Assembly: GCF_000367365.1 (NCBI RefSeq)
Contig: NZ_BARF01000014.1
Location: 310,001-374,000, forward strand
Direction: 5' to 3'
Source: Streptomyces prunicolor NBRC 13075
GTDB taxonomy: Bacteria > Actinomycetota > Actinomycetes > Streptomycetales > Streptomycetaceae
Length of the DNA: 64,000 nucleotides
Positions 17,505 to 26,338 of the stretch are shown here, piece by piece (positions within the stretch are counted from its first letter, which is position 1; each line of letters starts with the position of its first letter). Under the pieces are notes generated by a model that was not told the DNA's origin, ran no database searches, and saw only the letters and a list, made by a program, of their open reading frames with translations. The translations under genes and the position numbers were made by a program.

Positions 17505-18485
17505 TCACCGCTCGTGAAGCAGGCGCAGGCCCAGCGGAGTTGCCGAGTGCCGGACGAACTGGCCCTCCCGGCGACTGGCGATCAGACCTCCGTCGCGCAA
17601 CACGCCGAGCTGGTAACTGGCGCTGGGCAGCGCGATGTTGGCCGCCGTCGCCACCTCGGACGTCGTACGCGCTCCATGACTGGCGAGATCCACCAGGACG
17701 ACGGTCCGGGTACGGCCCAGCAGCCGCTGCAGCCCGTCCTTGCTCGCGCGGACGATCTCCAGGGGCTGCTTGGCGACCGGGTGGACGAGCACCGGCCCGA
17801 GCATGGGATCCGCGAGCGCGGTGGGCCTGCGCCAGCAGAAGTACGACGGGATGAGCAGCAGGCCGCGCCCTTCGAGATGGAGTTCGCGGTCGACGGGATA
17901 GTCCACCTCCAGGACGGGAGCCCGCCAACGGGCGTGTGGGCGCAGCGTGTTGAGGAGCGCGGAGGTGCCGCCGTCGAGGAGCGCGCGCGAGCGCAGCTCG
18001 ACGTCGTTGCCGACAGCTGTCCGGATGTGGGGCCAGTACGGTTCGAGCAGTGTCTTGCAGGACAGTTCGAGGGCCCTCGTCAGCGTCCCCAGGGCCTTGG
18101 TACCCGGTCGGTCGAGAGTGGACACCCAGGACGGCAGCGGACGGGACTCGGCGAGCCGGCCCAGCTCACGGGTCAGCCGGGTGCGGGAGGTGGCCCGCAC
18201 CTGGTCGAGACCGACGGCCAGACCGCCGCCCGTGACCGACGGCGTGAGGAAGTCGGGGATGTAGCCCACGGGCGGAATCAGCGTCTGTAACGGCGACAGG
18301 GCCCGCCGGGCCCGCGGATCCTTCGCCAGCCCCTCGTGCACCGACCGACGCCAGTGCCCGTACTCCAGCGCCCCCTGCCGCACGTCCAACCGGCAGACAC
18401 CGCACACGAGTTCCCAGAGCGCATGCGGCTGACGAGCGACCCGGATGTTCTGCAGATCCTGCGGCGTGAAGTGGATACGGAGCAT
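17505..18485 (-). CDS. ArsR family regulator with DUF5937-like N-terminal domain
   Basis: A 326-aa regulator. About 230 residues form an alpha/beta N-terminal domain (starts MLRIHFTPQDLQNIRVARQP, the usual opening of the DUF5937 family). The C-terminal 80 residues form a winged helix with RTTSEVATAANIALPSASYQ as the helix-turn-helix and the wing around RREGQFVRH. Such proteins are common in Streptomyces next to transporter or enzyme genes. It converges on the flavin monooxygenase genes with a 72-bp gap. It may be transcribed with the DUF1684 gene 128 bp upstream. Confidence 0.87.
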   Translation of the reverse strand: MLRIHFTPQDLQNIRVARQPHALWELVCGVCRLDVRQGALEYGHWRRSVHEGLAKDPRARRALSPLQTLIPPVGYIPDFLTPSVTGGGLAVGLDQVRATSRTRLTRELGRLAESRPLPSWVSTLDRPGTKALGTLTRALELSCKTLLEPYWPHIRTAVGNDVELRSRALLDGGTSALLNTLRPHARWRAPVLEVDYPVDRELHLEGRGLLLIPSYFCWRRPTALADPMLGPVLVHPVAKQPLEIVRASKDGLQRLLGRTRTVVLVDLASHGARTTSEVATAANIALPSASYQLGVLRDGGLIASRREGQFVRHSATPLGLRLLHER

Positions 18486-18613
18486 GCGGCCTCTTTCCTA
18501 CGCGTCGTCGGTGCGCAGTGTCGGTGGGCGTGCAGCCGCGCGAAAACCGGCGCGTCCCTAAGGGGGACGACTCAGGGGCGCGCATGGTTGTCGAAGGAGG
18601 ACGGAGGGCCGTA

Positions 18614-19441
18614 TCAGGCCGAACCTCCCCGCTCACGGGGCGTCTTCAGCCCGGCCTCGACGGACACCGGCAGCCGGTTCTCGGCCGGCGGCAGCGGGCA
18701 GGTGGCCAGGTCGGTGTAGGCGCACGGCAGATTCGTCGCGCGGTTGAAGTCGAGGACGACCGTGCCGTCGGCGGCCGGCGGGGTGAGAGCGAGGGCTCGG
18801 TTCGCGGCGTAGGTGGTCACCCCGGAGGTGGCGTCGGTGAAGAGCAACAACAGTCCGCCGGGCCCCCGCCCGGGGAACGCGGTCAGGGCCAGCGGTCGCC
18901 CGTCCAGCTCGAACTCGACCCGGCCCGGCGCGTCGTACACGTGCTCCAGCCCCTCGACCGCCGCGCCCACGGTCGTCGGACGTGGCGAGTCGAAGGCCGT
19001 GTAACGTCCCCGCACCACCCAGCGGGGATCCGGCGCGTAGGCGGGCGTACCGGCGAACGCGGTACGCAGCGGCGCGTCCGGATGCCGGGGCCGCACGATG
19101 TCGTTCCCGCCCCGCCTGGCCACCTCGATCACGGCATCGCCCCACACCGCGTCGACCCCGCCCCGCTCGGGCAGCACACCGAAGCGGTACTCACCGCGCA
19201 CCGGCGTCCCCGCCACGACGAGTTCCTCACCGTCGTCGAGGGCTACGGCGACCCCGTCGTCGTCGGTCCACCAGGCGCCCGGCGCGTCCGGGAACCGCTG
19301 CGGCCGGTCGTCGAGCCAGTGCAGCCCGGTGATCGCCAGGAACCCGTGCGGAGCGGCGAGCCGTTCCTCCTGCCCGCGATACCAGTCCAGCCAGTCCTGG
19401 GTGAAGGCCTGGAGGTCCGTCGTATTGAGGTCCACGGTCAT
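18614..19441 (-). CDS. DUF1684 domain protein
   Basis: A 275-aa soluble protein of the DUF1684 family: WLDWYRGQEERLAAPHGFL near residues 13-31, ITGLHWLDD, a central beta-rich part (RYTAFDSPRP), and the conserved C-terminal FNRATNLPCAYTDLATCPLPP, with YxxxxNLPCAY as the family hallmark. Members are DUF427-like in abundance and have no proven reaction; some are annotated as possible oxidoreductase partners. The ATG at 19441 has AAGGAG nearby; longer in-frame starts are Arg-rich and unconvincing. Co-directional with the ArsR-type gene. Confidence 0.88.
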   Translation of the reverse strand: MTVDLNTTDLQAFTQDWLDWYRGQEERLAAPHGFLAITGLHWLDDRPQRFPDAPGAWWTDDDGVAVALDDGEELVVAGTPVRGEYRFGVLPERGGVDAVWGDAVIEVARRGGNDIVRPRHPDAPLRTAFAGTPAYAPDPRWVVRGRYTAFDSPRPTTVGAAVEGLEHVYDAPGRVEFELDGRPLALTAFPGRGPGGLLLLFTDATSGVTTYAANRALALTPPAADGTVVLDFNRATNLPCAYTDLATCPLPPAENRLPVSVEAGLKTPRERGGSA

Positions 19442-19786
19442 GGTCGCTGCTCCTTCGTCGCGCTCGGCCCGGTCTTGAAGCGGGGTCGTACCAGTGGCAA
19501 CCCCGGCCGCCCGGCGAGGGATTCCGGCTCCTGTGTGACAGCTTCGTGTCAGGCCGGAGGAGGGGCGCCGTCGTGCGCTCCTGCGACGCGCCCGCACCAC
19601 CCGGCGGGCCACCATCCACCCGTACGTGGGACGGCATTGTTCGATTTTGAGCCGCTAGCATTTTGTGCAAGCCGAGCCATGAAATTGCATGACGGGATTT
19701 CATGGGGCCTCCACCTGTGCGGTTTCGGGGCCACGGCGAAGAAGGCCGGAAGAATGGGCTTGTCGAACGGAGAGGGTTCTTCTCTG
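19442..19786. other. Divergent intergenic region with an AT-richer palindrome
   Basis: This 345-bp region separates the DUF1684 gene from the DUF397/XRE pair and must hold promoters for both. No gene is supported. It contains TGACA-GCTTCG-TGTCA around 19537-19552 and a 9-bp inverted repeat at 19677-19705, described separately. Confidence 0.5.
19677..19705 (+). promoter_or_regulatory. Candidate operator upstream of the DUF397 gene
   Basis: CCATGAAAT and its exact complement ATTTCATGG are separated by 11 bp, in a locally AT-richer stretch 81 bp before the DUF397 start. The size fits a dimeric helix-turn-helix site, so the neighbouring XRE protein is a possible ligand. Confidence 0.45.
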
Positions 19787-20026
19787 ATGCAGGACTTCAC
19801 GAACGGAATGGCCGCCGACCTCATCCCGGGAACGTGGGTGAAGAGCCGCAAGTCCGAAGCCAACGGCATGTGTGTCGAGCTGGCCGCGCTGCCCCGAGGC
19901 GGCGTGGCCGTACGGAACTCGACCGACCCCGGCGGACCCGCGCTGATCTTCACCGCCGAGGAGCTGGGCGCATTCCTCGACGGCGCGAAGAGGGGGGAGT
20001 TCGACGCCCTCGGCAGTCCCAACTAG
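19787..20026 (+). CDS. DUF397 domain protein
   Basis: A 79-aa DUF397 protein: WVKSRKSEANGMCVELA, then VAVRNSTDPGGPALIFT and EELGAFLDGAKRGEFD, the full family signature. DUF397 proteins are almost always encoded beside an XRE regulator with a DUF5753 domain, as here, and the pair controls development or antibiotic output in several streptomycetes (the BldB/WhiJ-type modules). GGAGAGGG lies 9 nt before the chosen ATG; an upstream ATG at 19754 would add 11 residues. The XRE gene follows after 83 bp. Confidence 0.9.
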   Translation: MQDFTNGMAADLIPGTWVKSRKSEANGMCVELAALPRGGVAVRNSTDPGGPALIFTAEELGAFLDGAKRGEFDALGSPN

Positions 20027-20109
20027 GCGTCGGAGTACATAGGTTCGGGCAACTCCTCCGGGGTAGGCGTGTCATCATGTGAAGGTGACTGCCCATTGAA
20101 GGAGAAAGC

Positions 20110-21081
20110 GTGTTCCCGGACCCGATTCCGATCAATCGTCTGGCCCGGCACACGGCCGGGCCGGACACGACAAAGACCGCCGCCATCATCATGCTCGGTC
20201 TTGCCGTCAAGGATTTACGCGATGCCGCCGGACTCACGCAGAAAGAGCTGGCGAAGGCCATCCTCGTTTCGAACTCGACCATCAGCCGCCTGGAGAATGC
20301 CGACTCGATGCCTGAGGGGCGCACGGTCGAAGCGGTGATGGCGTATCTGAAACTCGACGGGCCGGCCCGGGACAATTTGACGATGCTGTTCTCCCGCGCC
20401 CAGGAACCGGAGTGGTTCCAGAACAGATTCGACGACTGCACCCCCGATTACCTGCGCCGGCTCCTCGGTCTCGAATCCGTCGCCATCGGCCTCACCACGT
20501 ATGACGTACGTCTGGTGTCGGGCCTGCTGCAGACTCCGGAGTACGCGAGCTGCATCCTCCGCACGGGCCTGCACCTCACCGAGTGGGACAGCCCCGAGAT
20601 GGCGTTACGGGTCGCCATGCGCCGGGAGCGGCAGGAGCGGGTGTTCGGCCAGGCCGAGCCGCCGCGCTGCGTGTTCCTCATGGACGAGTCCGTCCTGCTG
20701 CGACGGGCCGGCTCGGACGCGGTGATGCGCGGCCAGATGCTCCACCTCGTGGAGATGGCCGGGCTCCCGCACATCACCATCCGCTTCGTGCTCCTCGACC
20801 GGATGATCGCGGGCAACGAGGCGTCGATGGCGGGCGGCATGGCCCACCTCCAGTTCGGCCGCGGCGGCCTTCCCGACCTCGTCTACGTCGAGGGCTACCG
20901 CAAGGCCGACTACTACAACAAGCCCGCGCTGAGCGCCGAGGAGCGGGCGAAGCCCTGGCCGACGAAGGAGAACGACTTCGAACGGCACCTCCAGCTCCTG
21001 CTGCGCATCCAGGGTGAGGCGTGTGCCTCACCCATGGAGAGCCGACGCATGCTGGACGAGGCCGTCGCGAGGTATTCCTAG
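20110..21081 (+). CDS. XRE helix-turn-helix regulator with DUF5753 (WhiJ-like)
   Basis: A 323-aa protein. The N-terminal HTH_31/XRE domain has LRDAAGLTQKELAKA and VSNSTISRLENADSMP (about residues 37-67). The remaining 220 residues are the DUF5753 sensor-like domain, including VSGLLQTPEYA and RRERQERVF. Members of the WhiJ family repress developmental genes and are countered by small DUF397 partners, so the upstream 79-aa protein is the likely antagonist. The GTG start is preceded by GAAGGAG. Co-transcription with the DUF397 gene is likely. Confidence 0.9.
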   Translation: MFPDPIPINRLARHTAGPDTTKTAAIIMLGLAVKDLRDAAGLTQKELAKAILVSNSTISRLENADSMPEGRTVEAVMAYLKLDGPARDNLTMLFSRAQEPEWFQNRFDDCTPDYLRRLLGLESVAIGLTTYDVRLVSGLLQTPEYASCILRTGLHLTEWDSPEMALRVAMRRERQERVFGQAEPPRCVFLMDESVLLRRAGSDAVMRGQMLHLVEMAGLPHITIRFVLLDRMIAGNEASMAGGMAHLQFGRGGLPDLVYVEGYRKADYYNKPALSAEERAKPWPTKENDFERHLQLLLRIQGEACASPMESRRMLDEAVARYS

Positions 21082-21111
21082 CCGGCCGGGATTCTTAGCC
21101 GCCGGGTCCCG

Positions 21112-21951
21112 CTAATCCCGGGGCGGTACCTTCCCCAGCCCGCCGAACTCCGTCCATTCGATGCTGCGTTGGCGTTGCTGGAGCTCGGAGTCGGGTCGCC
21201 AGTCGGTCACATCGACGAGTCCCGGCTGCTGCACGGTGAGCTTCTCGAAGATCTCCGCCACGTCCGCCTCCTCCCGGACCCTGCCCCAATTGCCCCCGGT
21301 CTGGACCCGCATGAGCTCGGTGACGTCGTCGCGGACCTTCTGATCGTCGCTCACCAGCTGGCACACGACGACGAAACTGCCCGGGGCGAGCGCGTCAACG
21401 ACCCGCTCCACGAGGGCCTTTGGGCCGGCGCTGTCTGGGAGGCAGTGCAGTACGGAGATGAACAGGGCCGCCGCCGGCTCGGTGAAGTCGATGAGCCGGG
21501 TGAAGTCCGGGTGCCCGAAGATGGTCCCGGTGTCCGTCATGTCGACCGACAGGATCGCGGTGTTGTCGTTCTCGTCGAGCAGGGACTGGCCCAGCGACAG
21601 AACGACGGGATCGTTGTCGATATAGACGACATGGGATTCGGGGTCGACTTCCTGCGCGATCTGATGCACATTGCGCTGCGTCGGAAGGCCCGAGCCGAAG
21701 TCGATGAACTGCCTGATTCCATGCTGTTCTGCCAGCGCCCGCACCACGCGCTGGAGGAACCACCGGTTGTTCAGCGCGATCTCGCGCGAGGTGGGTGCCA
21801 CCTCCAGCAGTAACTCGCAGGCATTCCGGTCTGCTTCGAAGTTGTTGCTGCCGCCCAGCAGCCAGTCGTACATCCGCGCCGCGCTGGGCAACGACAGATC
21901 GACATGATTCTTCTCCACCAACGGCCCGTCCCCTCGCCGAATCCGCCCCAT
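21112..21951 (-). CDS. SAV_2177-family SAM-dependent methyltransferase
   Basis: A 279-aa protein of the actinobacterial DUF574 / SAV_2177 family. Family marks: SAARMYDWLLGGSNNFEADR near the N-terminus, then FIDFGSGLPTQRNVHQIA (motif I), HVVYIDNDPVVLSLGQ (motif II), and the APGSFVVVCQL strand. The fold is an S-adenosylmethionine Rossmann domain; no substrate is known for these very abundant Streptomyces proteins. A second member lies at 28149. The start is uncertain: ATG at 21951, or GTG at 21918 beginning VEKNHVDLS, which is the common family opening. The sigma-like gene lies 132 bp upstream on the same strand. Confidence 0.9.
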   Translation of the reverse strand: MGRIRRGDGPLVEKNHVDLSLPSAARMYDWLLGGSNNFEADRNACELLLEVAPTSREIALNNRWFLQRVVRALAEQHGIRQFIDFGSGLPTQRNVHQIAQEVDPESHVVYIDNDPVVLSLGQSLLDENDNTAILSVDMTDTGTIFGHPDFTRLIDFTEPAAALFISVLHCLPDSAGPKALVERVVDALAPGSFVVVCQLVSDDQKVRDDVTELMRVQTGGNWGRVREEADVAEIFEKLTVQQPGLVDVTDWRPDSELQQRQRSIEWTEFGGLGKVPPRD

Positions 21952-22083
21952 CCGAAGTGGAGTTGCCCATCCTAGGAGGGCGGCACCCGGCCGCACCACC
22001 GCTGGTTCGGGTGAACCGTGGCGCAGACCGGCGAAAGGTGGCGGATCTCGGCATCCGGCAGTCGACCGCGTACGCCGGAGGGG

Positions 22084-22578
22084 TCACAGATGCCTCAAGG
22101 GCGCCTCCGCGTCGACGAGTTGCGGAAGGGTTCGACGCGCGGCGGCGAGAGCCGCTTCGACCACGGACGGTTCGGTACCCATCAGCTCGGCCGCCTCGGC
22201 GACGGGGAACCCCAACAGGCGGCACAGCACCCAGCTGTCCGCGCACGCGGCGTTGGGGAGCCGCTGGTAGAGGACGGCCAGGACCGGGTTCTGCGGCGCG
22301 GAGCGCTCGCTCTGCCGCTCGACCTGTTGGCGGAGTTCTTCCCAGACCTCGGCGGCGGGGCAGGGCTGGCACATCAGCCACTCCCACCGTGCGCGGGCGG
22401 ACGTCAGCGTGGCTTCCACGACGGCGGAGGACCGTGCGCGGACGGACAGACGGGCCTCGGCGTAGAGCGTGTAGCGGGGGGAGTTCCGTTCGGCGAAGGC
22501 CGCGAACCCGAGGTCCGCGATCACCGGATTAACCGTCGCTGACGTGGAGTGGCCGCAGGGGGAGTGGCTCGGCGGCAC
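22084..22578 (-). CDS. Degenerate sigma-70/ECF-like protein
   Basis: A protein of up to 164 aa. An N-terminal helical part (FAAFAERNSPRYTLYAEARL) resembles region 2 of ECF sigma factors, but the usual acidic DAEDAVQ core helix is replaced by RARSSAVVEATLTSARARW. The C-terminal part (WVLCRLLGFPVAEAAELMG, then VVEAALAAARRTL) looks like a region 4 helix-turn-helix. It may be a sigma factor that lost core binding, or a regulator derived from one. The start is poorly supported; a GTG at 22521 is an alternative. Next gene downstream is a SAV_2177 methyltransferase. Confidence 0.65.
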   Translation of the reverse strand: MPPSHSPCGHSTSATVNPVIADLGFAAFAERNSPRYTLYAEARLSVRARSSAVVEATLTSARARWEWLMCQPCPAAEVWEELRQQVERQSERSAPQNPVLAVLYQRLPNAACADSWVLCRLLGFPVAEAAELMGTEPSVVEAALAAARRTLPQLVDAEAPLRHL

Positions 22579-22883
22579 GGAAGAATGAGGGGCGCTCGGT
22601 GAATCGGTTCGTTCATTTGGTTTTTTCCTTGTGAATCTGCTTCATCCCGGGGACGTGATGGAGAACCTTTCCCCGGCGGTCCGCCAAGTGGGCCCAAAAG
22701 GAAACTACCGCGTGGAACAGAGCGGTTGAGCTGTCCCGCCCCTCCATGCAAAGTCATTTTTGCGCCCATAACATCGCGGTCAGGAGGGGTCGAATTTCAT
22801 CGGGACTCGAGCCATTCTGGTGGCGAAGGGGAAGCTTCAGTACCTCTTCGATCCTTTTCGATCAGCCTCGTGGAGCGACGATC
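22579..22883. other. Divergent intergenic region
   Basis: This 305-bp stretch between the sigma-like gene and the DUF427 gene shows no supported ORF. It is less GC-rich than its surroundings, with a T-run at 22619-22627 and a short inverted repeat GCAAA-N6-TTTGC at 22748-22763 that could be a binding site. Promoters for both flanking genes must lie here, but I cannot place them. Confidence 0.45.
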
Positions 22884-23708
22884 ATGAGCACCTTCCCGAC
22901 CGCACGAGACGTCAGGACCACCCCCGAAGGACTCCTGTGGGAGCCGAGCCCACGCTGGGTGCGTGGCCGCAAGGGCGACACCACCGTCGTGGACAGCAGG
23001 CACCCCGTCCTCGTGTGGGAGCCCGCCGTACCCGTACCGACGTACGCCTTCCCGCACGACGAGGTCCGCGAGGACCTGCTCAGCCCGGCGAAGAACCCGC
23101 CGACCGGCACGCACACGGGATCACGGATCTTCTACGACCTCGCGATCGGGGGCGAGTTGGTGGAGAACGCGGCCTGGACCTACCCGGCGGACGACCTGGC
23201 CGAATACATCGCCTTCGAGTGGTTCCGGCGGGTCGGGCGCGGGCTGGACCACTGGTACGAGGAGGAGGAAGAGATCTTCATCCACCCCCGCGACCCGCAC
23301 AAGCGAGTGGACGCCGTCCCCAGCAGCCGGCACGTCACCGTCGAGATCGGCGGCACGGTCGTCGCCGACACCCACCGCCCGGTGCTGCTCTTCGAGACCG
23401 GCCTGCCGACCCGGTACTACATCCCGCGCGAGGACGTCCGCCTGGACCTGTTCGAACCGACCGACCACAGCACCGGGTGCCCCTACAAGGGCACCGCCAC
23501 GTACTGGTCGTGGCAGGGCGAGCCCGGTGTTCCCGGTGTCCCGCCGAACATCGTCTGGAGCTATCCGGAGCCGCTGCCCGCCGTCGGTGCCGTAAAGGAT
23601 CTGCTCGCCTTCTACAACGAGGCGGTCGACATCGTCGTGGACGGCGAGGCCCTGGAGCGCCCGGTCACGCCGTTCACCGAGGCGCTCTCGGGGCAGTCGC
23701 CGGCGTGA
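22884..23708 (+). CDS. Tandem DUF427 domain protein
   Basis: A 274-aa protein with two DUF427 domains. The first (about residues 25-125) has VDSRHPVLVWEPAVPVPTYA, PHDEVREDLL and the AWTYPADDLAEYIAFEW end. The second (about 150-250) has VADTHRPVLLFETGLPTRYY, PREDVRLDLFEP, HSTGCPYKGTATYWSW and IVWSYPEPLPAV. The family is a compact beta-tent fold of unknown reaction; the CPYKG-type element is its best conserved part. It is absent from the first domain, where the equivalent reads PPTGTHTGSR, so only the C-terminal half may be active. GGAG lies 8 nt before the ATG. Confidence 0.9.
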   Translation: MSTFPTARDVRTTPEGLLWEPSPRWVRGRKGDTTVVDSRHPVLVWEPAVPVPTYAFPHDEVREDLLSPAKNPPTGTHTGSRIFYDLAIGGELVENAAWTYPADDLAEYIAFEWFRRVGRGLDHWYEEEEEIFIHPRDPHKRVDAVPSSRHVTVEIGGTVVADTHRPVLLFETGLPTRYYIPREDVRLDLFEPTDHSTGCPYKGTATYWSWQGEPGVPGVPPNIVWSYPEPLPAVGAVKDLLAFYNEAVDIVVDGEALERPVTPFTEALSGQSPA

Positions 23709-23842
23709 CGGTACCGGTGAAGTCCAGCCCTGTTGCTTCCAGTTGAGGTGAAACACCGACAACCGGGCAGTCGACACCTTGCACATGCCTCTTCGACGGC
23801 TGTCGTGCTCCGGAACTGGCAAAGGGATGTTGAAGGACATTG

Positions 23843-24652
23843 ATGGAGAGTCACAAAAAGAAGGATGAGAAGAAGCAGGAGCCGAAGCGCAAGGTGCTCG
23901 ATCTGACCGCTGTGCAGGTGGTGGCGAGTGCGCTTGCCACCGTGGTGGGCGCGGTGCTGGCGTCCCTGCTGGGGGTGACCGGGACGATCATCGGCGCCGC
24001 CGTGGTCAGCACCAGCGCCACCACCGGCGCCGCGGTCTTCCAGCACGCCTTCCGGCGTACCGGCGAAGGGATCCGCAGAAGGGTGCCGTCGGTGGCGATG
24101 GCGCTGACGCCGAGTGAGGAACGGGCCGTACAACGCGCGGACGCCCGGGCGGCGTTCGTGTTACCGGACGACACCTCGGCCGGTGCCGCGACACCGGCCG
24201 ACGCCCTCTCCGACGAGGAGTCGGTGACCACGTATCGCGCGGCCGGCACCGGATCCTTCTGGAGGTCCATCGGCTGGAAGAAGTACGCCTTGGCGACAGG
24301 CCTGGTGTTCGCGCTGGCGATGGTCACGGTGACCGCGGCGGAATTCGTCATGGGCAAGCCCTTGGCGGCCGCGGTCAGGAACGAGTCCGGCAAGGGCACT
24401 TCGTTGGGGGGTGGCTCGGCCGCCAAGAGCACTCCCGCGCACAGCCCGACTCCCACGCCGCTGACGTCCAGCAGTACGGGGTCGTATTCGGGCGGTACCG
24501 CCTCGCCGTCCGCGAGCGCGGAGCCGGAGACCGGCTCCAGCTCCGGTGCCCGCCCGAGCCACAGCGCCGCCTCCAGCCCCGCGGCCTCGGCGTCGGCCGC
24601 ACCGTCCGCGAGCGGTGACGCCGTGAACAGCCCCGACGCCACCGCTCCTTGA
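23843..24652 (+). CDS. Membrane protein with Ser/Pro/Ala-rich C-terminal tail
   Basis: A 269-aa protein. A lysine-rich N-terminus (ESHKKKDEKKQEPKRK) precedes a hydrophobic double segment (about residues 22-60, VVASALATVVGAVLASLLG and TIIGAAVVSTSATTGAAVF), a cytoplasmic linker, a further membrane segment near residues 152-170 (LATGLVFALAMVTVTAAEF), and about 90 residues of low-complexity Ser/Thr/Pro/Ala sequence that would be outside the cell. I recognise no named family, but similar proteins are common in Streptomyces. GAAGGA precedes the ATG. It converges on the next gene with 12 bp between. Confidence 0.75.
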   Translation: MESHKKKDEKKQEPKRKVLDLTAVQVVASALATVVGAVLASLLGVTGTIIGAAVVSTSATTGAAVFQHAFRRTGEGIRRRVPSVAMALTPSEERAVQRADARAAFVLPDDTSAGAATPADALSDEESVTTYRAAGTGSFWRSIGWKKYALATGLVFALAMVTVTAAEFVMGKPLAAAVRNESGKGTSLGGGSAAKSTPAHSPTPTPLTSSSTGSYSGGTASPSASAEPETGSSSGARPSHSAASSPAASASAAPSASGDAVNSPDATAP

Positions 24653-24664
24653 GCTCGGCCGACC

Positions 24665-25855
24665 TTACTGAGGCATCTGGCTCGCGTCGGCCAGCGCCCG
24701 GTGATCGGGATCGCCGGGCAGGTCCAACTGCCTCCCGAACCGCCGTGAGGCCAGCAGCGCGAGCAGCGCCGTGAGCGCGGCCAGTGCGGCGAGTACGGCC
24801 ATCAGCCCCGCGAACCAGGGCGGGGCGGCGGTGATCCGCAGCGCCTGCGAGAGGCGTGAGGAGTGGAACCGCCCGTCGAACAACTGGAGGGCGGCCAGCG
24901 CGGCCGGCACCACCACGGACACGGCGAGCACGGACAGGCCGCCGTGCAGGATCAGCGCCGGTGCCAGCAGGACGCACAGGATCGAGACACCGAGCGCGAA
25001 CCCGTAGGCGGTGCCGGAGGCTCCGTCACGGTGCAGCGGGAAGTACGACAGCCCGCACAGCACGAGCGCCGCCGACGCGATCAGCCGCGGCCAGAGCGGG
25101 GGAGCGGTGCGCCGTGCCGTCGTACGCGGACGGCGTGGACGGCGCCGACGAGCAGCCGGACGGTCGCCCGCGAGGTCTGGATCGCGCGGGTCCGCCGGGG
25201 TTCGTCCGGGCGACGGTTCGGACAACGGAGCGGCGGATCGATCCGCCGCCGGCCCCGAGGTCTGGGCGGTTGCGCCCTGCTGCTCGGCTTGCTCGGCGTC
25301 CTCCGCTTCCTCGGCCAAGCGGCCGATCAGCTGGACGAGTTCCTCGACGGGCCGGCCGGCCGCGGCCCGCACCGCCTCCTCGCCGCAGTGCGGCTCCAGC
25401 GGAGCCCGCTGCAGCAGGGCCATGAGCCGGGTGACGTCCTCGACGGGCCGGTGCTCGGCGGCCGCGCGGATCGCCTCGTCGGCACAGTCGGGGTTGCGCG
25501 GCGGCCGGGTCAGCAGGGTCACCAGGCGCGTGACGTCCTCCACGGACCGGTCGACACCGACCGCGCGCAGGGCGTCGACGGTGGCCTGCGCGTACTTCGG
25601 TGACTGCTCCAGCAAGGTGATGAGCTGGAGCACCTCATCGAGCGGCCGGTCGGCGACGGCGGCGTGCACCAGGCGGTGCATCGGGTCGACGTTCTCGCCC
25701 TCGGGATCGGTCTGGGCGGGACCCTCTTGCGACGGACGTGACGTCGGCGGCGATCCGTCGGCCGGCCCTCCGTCGGAGGGCGCGAGCGGATGGGCCGCGA
25801 TGCCGTGAGGTATCTCGGGTTGGTCCGGGCTGGGCGAGAAAGAGCGGGTGGTCAT
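24665..25855 (-). CDS. Membrane protein with tandem 33-residue helical repeats
   Basis: A 396-aa protein. After a disordered start, residues about 65-180 hold three and a half tandem repeats of 32-33 residues beginning RPLDEVLQLITLLEQ, RSVEDVTRLVTLLTR, RPVEDVTRLMALLQR and RPVEELVQLIGRLAE, each ending with an ALRAV- or AIRAA-like helix. This is an alpha-solenoid-like array. A Pro/Arg-rich linker leads to four predicted membrane helices (for instance LIASAALVLCGLSYF and MAVLAALAALTALLALLAS). I know no function. GGAG lies 6 nt before the ATG at 25855. Confidence 0.75.
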   Translation of the reverse strand: MTTRSFSPSPDQPEIPHGIAAHPLAPSDGGPADGSPPTSRPSQEGPAQTDPEGENVDPMHRLVHAAVADRPLDEVLQLITLLEQSPKYAQATVDALRAVGVDRSVEDVTRLVTLLTRPPRNPDCADEAIRAAAEHRPVEDVTRLMALLQRAPLEPHCGEEAVRAAAGRPVEELVQLIGRLAEEAEDAEQAEQQGATAQTSGPAADRSAAPLSEPSPGRTPADPRDPDLAGDRPAARRRRPRRPRTTARRTAPPLWPRLIASAALVLCGLSYFPLHRDGASGTAYGFALGVSILCVLLAPALILHGGLSVLAVSVVVPAALAALQLFDGRFHSSRLSQALRITAAPPWFAGLMAVLAALAALTALLALLASRRFGRQLDLPGDPDHRALADASQMPQ

Positions 25856-26164
25856 GCTCGGCTCCATGAAGAGGGAGAACCTGCTATCGCCCCCCGAAGC
25901 GCGATGAACAAGCTGATCCCGTCCATTACTAGGCCGCCGCCAGGCCCCCCGCCACGCGAATACGCCACCCGTGTGACGCCACCGCCCCGCCGCGCGTGCC
26001 TTCGCGGGGCTCACACCCTCATCCGTTCGGTGGCCGTCTGCTCGCCCGGCGCGCGGGCCGTGCGTCAGATGGGATCAGCGCGTTCCGGGGGCCGCGTGAG
26101 AAGCGGCGGGCGGCGGGTACGCGGATACGCGGGAAATCGTCGGAAACGGATGGAGGAGAGTGTC
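25856..26164. other. Divergent intergenic region
   Basis: This 309-bp region separates the repeat-containing membrane protein gene from a small-protein gene. No ORF is convincing. It presumably holds two divergent promoters; I cannot assign boxes reliably. Confidence 0.45.
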
Positions 26165-26293
26165 GTGCCGCGAGGTTCCAGCGCGAAGCGTGAGCGGCAG
26201 TACGAGCACATCGAGGAAGGTGCCGAGAAGCGTGGAATCGACGGCCGTTCGTCGATGAACAAGCAGCAACTGGCGACGGCCCTCGGCCGCTGA
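26165..26293 (+). CDS. Small basic protein, plasmid-stabilisation-protein-like (42 aa)
   Basis: A 42-aa highly charged peptide. The start RGSSAKRERQYEHIEEGAE and the later NKQQLATALGR resemble the N-terminal part of short actinobacterial proteins annotated as plasmid stabilisation or Rho-termination-like, which are often stress-induced; those are usually longer. GGAGG lies 8 nt before the GTG, better than for the in-frame ATG at 26150. A second small gene follows after 45 bp on the same strand. Confidence 0.65.
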   Translation: MPRGSSAKRERQYEHIEEGAEKRGIDGRSSMNKQQLATALGR

Positions 26294-26338
26294 TCCGCCT
26301 GACCGACGCCCGACTCGAACCCAAGGAGAGTGACCCCG

